Positions 6,300-8,625 of a stretch of 8,625 nt of DNA are shown here, piece after piece. The stretch is taken from assembly GCA_021817355.1 (NCBI GenBank), contig JAKAVI010000436.1:1-8625 (forward strand). Direction: 5' to 3'. Positions within the stretch are counted from its first letter, which is position 1. Every line of letters begins with the position of its first letter. A program made the position numbers and the translations under genes. The notes under the pieces are model-generated. The model ran no database searches. It was given only the letters and a program-made list of their open reading frames with translations, and was not told where the DNA came from. This stretch comes from Pseudomonadota bacterium (lineage in GTDB: Bacteria; Pseudomonadota; Alphaproteobacteria; Micropepsales; Micropepsaceae).

Positions 6300-6559
6300 C
6301 TAGGGCGGCGGCATCGGCGCATCACTCGAAAGGCTGTCAGCCCATTCTTGGATGGACCGATGGTCGATTACCCTGCCGGCAGCCACGTCCTTAAGGGCCT
6401 CGAGCGTCCTGCGGTGACGTTCTTCATCCTGATCGACCTACGCGAAAAGCGCCTGTTTTATCACCTAGTTCCTAGAGCGTACGGGTCTCGATACGATCGC
6501 TTCAACCTTTTCGCCTGCGCGATTGGAACATGAGCGATCAGAACCTTCGTGTCAGCACT
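6300..6559 (-). pseudogene. Ribbon-helix-helix (CopG/RHH-type) antitoxin, degraded relic
   Basis: Pieces of the partner antitoxin can be read on the minus strand just ahead of the toxin. The N-terminal DTKVLIAHVPIAQA (6553-6512) is the DNA-binding strand and first helix. After a one-base loss near 6508-6513 the text continues KVEAIVSR and RSRN. A TAG (6465-6467), VIKQALFA and a second TAG (6438-6440) follow, then VDQDEERHRRTLEAL, DVAAGRVIDH and IQEWADSLSSDAP, ending at TAG 6300-6302. Antitoxins of this type normally read RGWIVKQALxAW, so both TAGs replace Trp. No ATG exists at the expected start (about 6557-6559 is AGT). The antitoxin would have bound the toxin and autoregulated the operon. 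The C-terminal toxin-binding half is well preserved but cannot be expressed as one protein. Confidence 0.82.
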
Positions 6560-7021
6560 TATCGCACCATCATTTATCAGAGCGACTATAATATAATTAC
6601 ATCTCAAAATATGAAAGCTGGTACCACATTTTCGGGAATAGCTCTCTGCCAAAAAATTGTCGAAACATCCGGGGGGGCAGGCGAAGAGGTTTGTAGCGCT
6701 TCTTAAATTTTCCATCGTGTCAGGGCGGATGCTGTTGAATGAGACGATGGGGTTTTGCACGCTTCGGAAAGAGTACTCAGATGCCAACCTGCTGCGGAAA
6801 TGGGTTAACCTTGCAGCTCTGTGGTGCATAGAAAACTGAATTGTGCTCTGCCAGGAGTGGCATCCGGCAAGACGTCCAAGGACCGGTTGAGGCAGGCAAT
6901 CGTAACCGCAACAGGAAAAATAATGCTTGCAACAGCCGAACTACGGCGTTCTCGCCGTTCTGTTAGCACAGCGATACTTCGGGTTTTCTGTACCAATCTC
7001 CCATACGTATACCAGCGGGTA
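6560..7021. other. Region without a recognisable gene (decayed DNA)
   Basis: Short ORFs occur in several frames (for example 6657-6839 and 6821-7027 on plus), but none resembles a family I know and their codon choice looks random. A perfect 6-bp stem with a 4-base loop (ACGGCG-TTCT-CGCCGT) sits at 6943-6958. A run of seven G lies at 6671-6677. Together with the broken genes on both sides, this suggests degraded accessory DNA. Confidence 0.45.
6587..6616 (-). promoter_or_regulatory. Possible relic promoter of the toxin-antitoxin pair
   Basis: On the minus strand TATTAT (complement of 6588-6593) lies about 29 bases before the antitoxin start, with TTTCAT (6611-6616) 17 bases upstream as a poor -35. 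The same AT-rich patch contains TATAAT on the plus strand (6587-6592). The location fits the operon; the boxes are weak. Confidence 0.25.
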
Positions 7022-7057
7022 CTGTAGACTTGCCACTTATCCGTGGCAAATCTACAG
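7022..7057. repeat. Strong 36-base inverted repeat downstream of the TonB receptor relic
   Basis: CTGTAGA-C-TTGCCAC (7022-7036), loop TTATCC, GTGGCAA-A-TCTACAG (7043-7057): 14 paired positions with a single C/A mismatch in the middle. It begins 38 bases past the receptor stop (minus strand), so it may be that gene's terminator, though no T-run follows on the minus strand. It could equally be the abutting ends of a small transposable element. Confidence 0.75.
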
Positions 7058-7094
7058 AAAGCCGCTACTTACGCGCTACTCATAGCCATTGCAA

Positions 7095-8439
7095 TTAGAA
7101 GGCAACCGCGACTGTCGCGTATACCGCTCGTGGCGCGCCCGGATAAGCTATCGGATAGCCGCCGGTCGCCGTTCCATAAAGGCCGCCCGCCGAGATGTAT
7201 TCGAACTGATTGTACTGGTCGTCGAGCACATTCATAATTTCAACTTTAAATGTGATCCGTTTAGCGGCATTGGCATACCATGATGACGGCATCGTCGCTG
7301 CCAGTGCGAGGTTTAGCACTCCGTGCGAGGCGAGCTTCTGATTTGTGGGCATGCCGGCGTTATTATCGAATATATTCTGCGAACCAACATACTGGTACCA
7401 AGCGCGAGGCTTCAAAATGAAGCCGTCCACAACGTGAGTCCAGTATGCACCGATATTTAAGGTGCTGCTTGGCGTGTCGGAGACGGGCAATCCATGAGCG
7501 GTTACACCACCAAATTCGTAGTTGTTGAAGACTGCTGATTGAATATTCAGGTTCGTAAACATCTTGAGTTTGCCGAGATTAGCTTCGGCTGACAGATTGA
7601 CGCCATGATAAAGCGAATCACCTTGAGCGAGTCCTTTGAACACGCCATTGGCAAGAGTGACGCCAATGAACTGATTGTTGAAGTGCAGGTGATAATAGTT
7701 AGCATTGAGTAGAACTTTGCTTAACATCCCAACACGGGGCCAGAACAGCTTAGCGCCAAGTTGATACTCGACACCCTTCTCTAGGATGTTACCGAGCGCC
7801 GGCGTGCTTTGGTAAAGTCCGCCGCCGCCACCTGCAGGAGGCAGGCGATAGGCTGTGGCCCAATTTCCATACAGAGCCAGCCAGCCAGTTGGCTGCCACC
7901 GGGCGCTAACCGATGGCTCAGTTTTGGTGAAATCGGTCTGAGTGGCGGGAAGCTGACCCTGGTCATGGCCTGAAAATACTCCGGCCACGTCCAGAGCGTT
8001 GGCTTCGGCAAAATAGGTATTTCCGTATGGATAATAGTCCGTATGAAAATTCACAAGGCGGAAGCCGGGTGTGATTGTTACGTTTGAAATTGGCGTAATT
8101 GCATCCTGCACAAACAACGCTAGATCATTAATGTGCCAAAAGTCGCTGCGGTGATTGGCATTTGGAACCGCGACCGAACCGCAGACCGTGGTACCCGCAG
8201 GTATGACTGTGCCATAGCCATAAGTAACTGCGGAGGGTGTAACGCCGCAGACACCGGGATTGTAGAATGAATTGCGAGAGTTATAGACGGTTTTGATAAA
8301 ATAACCGCCCACACCGATACGATTGTAAGGCAAATTGATGTCGCCCCAGAGCTTGTCACCATACATGTATGAGAAGGGATTATTGTGCTCGTACAGGTTA
8401 CCGGCGCCTGGGGTACCAAGTCCAAAATTATGGCTCGTC
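7095..8439 (-). pseudogene. TonB-dependent outer-membrane receptor, C-terminal beta-barrel fragment (5' end lost)
   Basis: TonB-dependent receptors import iron chelates, vitamins or sugars through a 22-strand outer-membrane barrel gated by an N-terminal plug. Here only the barrel part is present. The frame runs from about NFGLGTPGAGNLYEHNNPFSY through MYGDKLWGDINLPYNRIGVGG (Met at 8366) to the terminal VYATVAVAF with a C-terminal Phe, the usual barrel-assembly signal. Alternating strands and barrel phrases such as FVQDAITPISNVTITPGFR, LALYGNWATAYRLP and EKGVEYQLGAKLFWPR are clear. About 448 residues remain of an expected 700-800. The signal peptide, TonB box and plug are missing. The frame continues to a stop at 8562-8564 but without receptor likeness beyond about 8440, where short repeats begin. 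No internal frameshift is visible. The ligand cannot be told. Without a signal peptide the product cannot reach the outer membrane. Confidence 0.88.
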
Positions 8440-8483
8440 GGCGGAATTTGTGGGCGGATTTTGGGTTTACCGGGCGGATTTTG
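8440..8483. repeat. Three copies of GGCGGAWTTTG at the receptor breakpoint
   Basis: GGCGGAATTTG (8440-8450), GGCGGATTTTG (8453-8463) and GGCGGATTTTG (8473-8483) occur in direct orientation, spaced 13 and 20 bases apart. Receptor homology stops at the first copy. Multiple short repeats behind a TGT end (TGTGGGCGG at 8449) recall the terminal transposase-binding repeats of IS21-family elements. That is a family resemblance, not a match I can verify. Confidence 0.6.
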
Positions 8484-8625
8484 TCGTGTGCAGGAACCGA
8501 TAGAGCTTGGAACAAGTGGTATCCAGAGATTTTTGGTCTGTCTCGGTGATCCTTGGCCAGATCAGCGGACCACCGTCCTCCTCGATGAGTACCTCGAGGA
8601 TCTGGGAGACTGGCAGGCCGGCCCA
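8467..8625 (-). other. Partial open frame to the right edge, unrecognised, possibly mobile-element derived
   Basis: On the minus strand one frame is open from the window edge (beginning WAGLPVSQILEVLIEEDGG) to TAA at 8467-8469, 52 residues, ending within the repeat cluster. The plus strand is also open across most of this stretch. I do not recognise either product; neither resembles IstA or IstB ends clearly. The placement, with a frame ending inside terminal-type repeats, would suit the last gene of an insertion element lying mostly beyond the window. Confidence 0.3.

Noticed and set aside
6438..6467. TAG read as Trp (recoded UAG)
   Set aside because: acyP and cysH end in TAG at the expected protein ends, and the toxin-antitoxin genes also carry frameshifts, so simple decay explains the TAGs.
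6657..7027. Short plus-strand ORFs 6657-6839 and 6821-7027
   Set aside because: No recognisable family, no convincing ribosome binding sites, located in apparently decayed DNA.

Overview
The window looks like chromosomal DNA of an alphaproteobacterium, most likely from the Rhodospirillales/Acetobacteraceae side. This is inferred from the protein flavour: a PccA-type biotin carboxylase, a short stand-alone FliN next to lipB, an APS-reductase-type CysH paired with a minimal sirohaem synthase, and a TonB receptor barrel of the acetic-acid-bacteria style. No rRNA or other decisive marker is present, so the assignment is tentative. TGA, TAG and TAA are all used as stops by good genes here, so the standard code applies.

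Layout. Positions 1-370 hold no gene I can recognise, but they carry two related palindromic/structured repeats and possibly the tail of a mobile element. At 371-2368 (+) is the propionyl-CoA carboxylase biotin-containing alpha subunit, started by a TTG. An apparently gene-less stretch (2369-2937) follows, then acylphosphatase (2938-3237, +). Octanoyltransferase lipB (3292-3939, -) converges on acylphosphatase and diverges from an 80-residue FliN (4015-4257, +). After an AT-rich promoter-like gap comes a two-gene sulfur operon: the NAD-binding sirohaem synthase module (4349-4849) overlaps cysH (4846-5589) by ATGA. A tRNA-Leu(GAG) with encoded CCA lies at 5869-5952.

The right-hand third is decaying accessory DNA. 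A RelE/ParE-type toxin and its ribbon-helix-helix antitoxin (minus strand, 6022-6559) are both broken, by small frameshifts and by TAG codons at three positions where the family has Trp. There is then about 460 bases without a recognisable gene, a near-perfect 36-base hairpin (7022-7057), and the C-terminal half of a TonB-dependent receptor (7095 to about 8439, minus). The receptor's 5' half is replaced by sequence carrying three copies of GGCGGAWTTTG, which looks like the end of an insertion element running off the window.

How the genes work together. The core genes are ordinary metabolism: propionyl-CoA to methylmalonyl-CoA, lipoate attachment, and sulfate assimilation (CysH makes sulfite; sirohaem is the cofactor of sulfite reductase, which is not encoded here). 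I found no convincing previously undescribed system. The most informative observations are the readable decay of the toxin-antitoxin pair, the insertion-like truncation of the receptor gene, and the structured repeats at the left edge.
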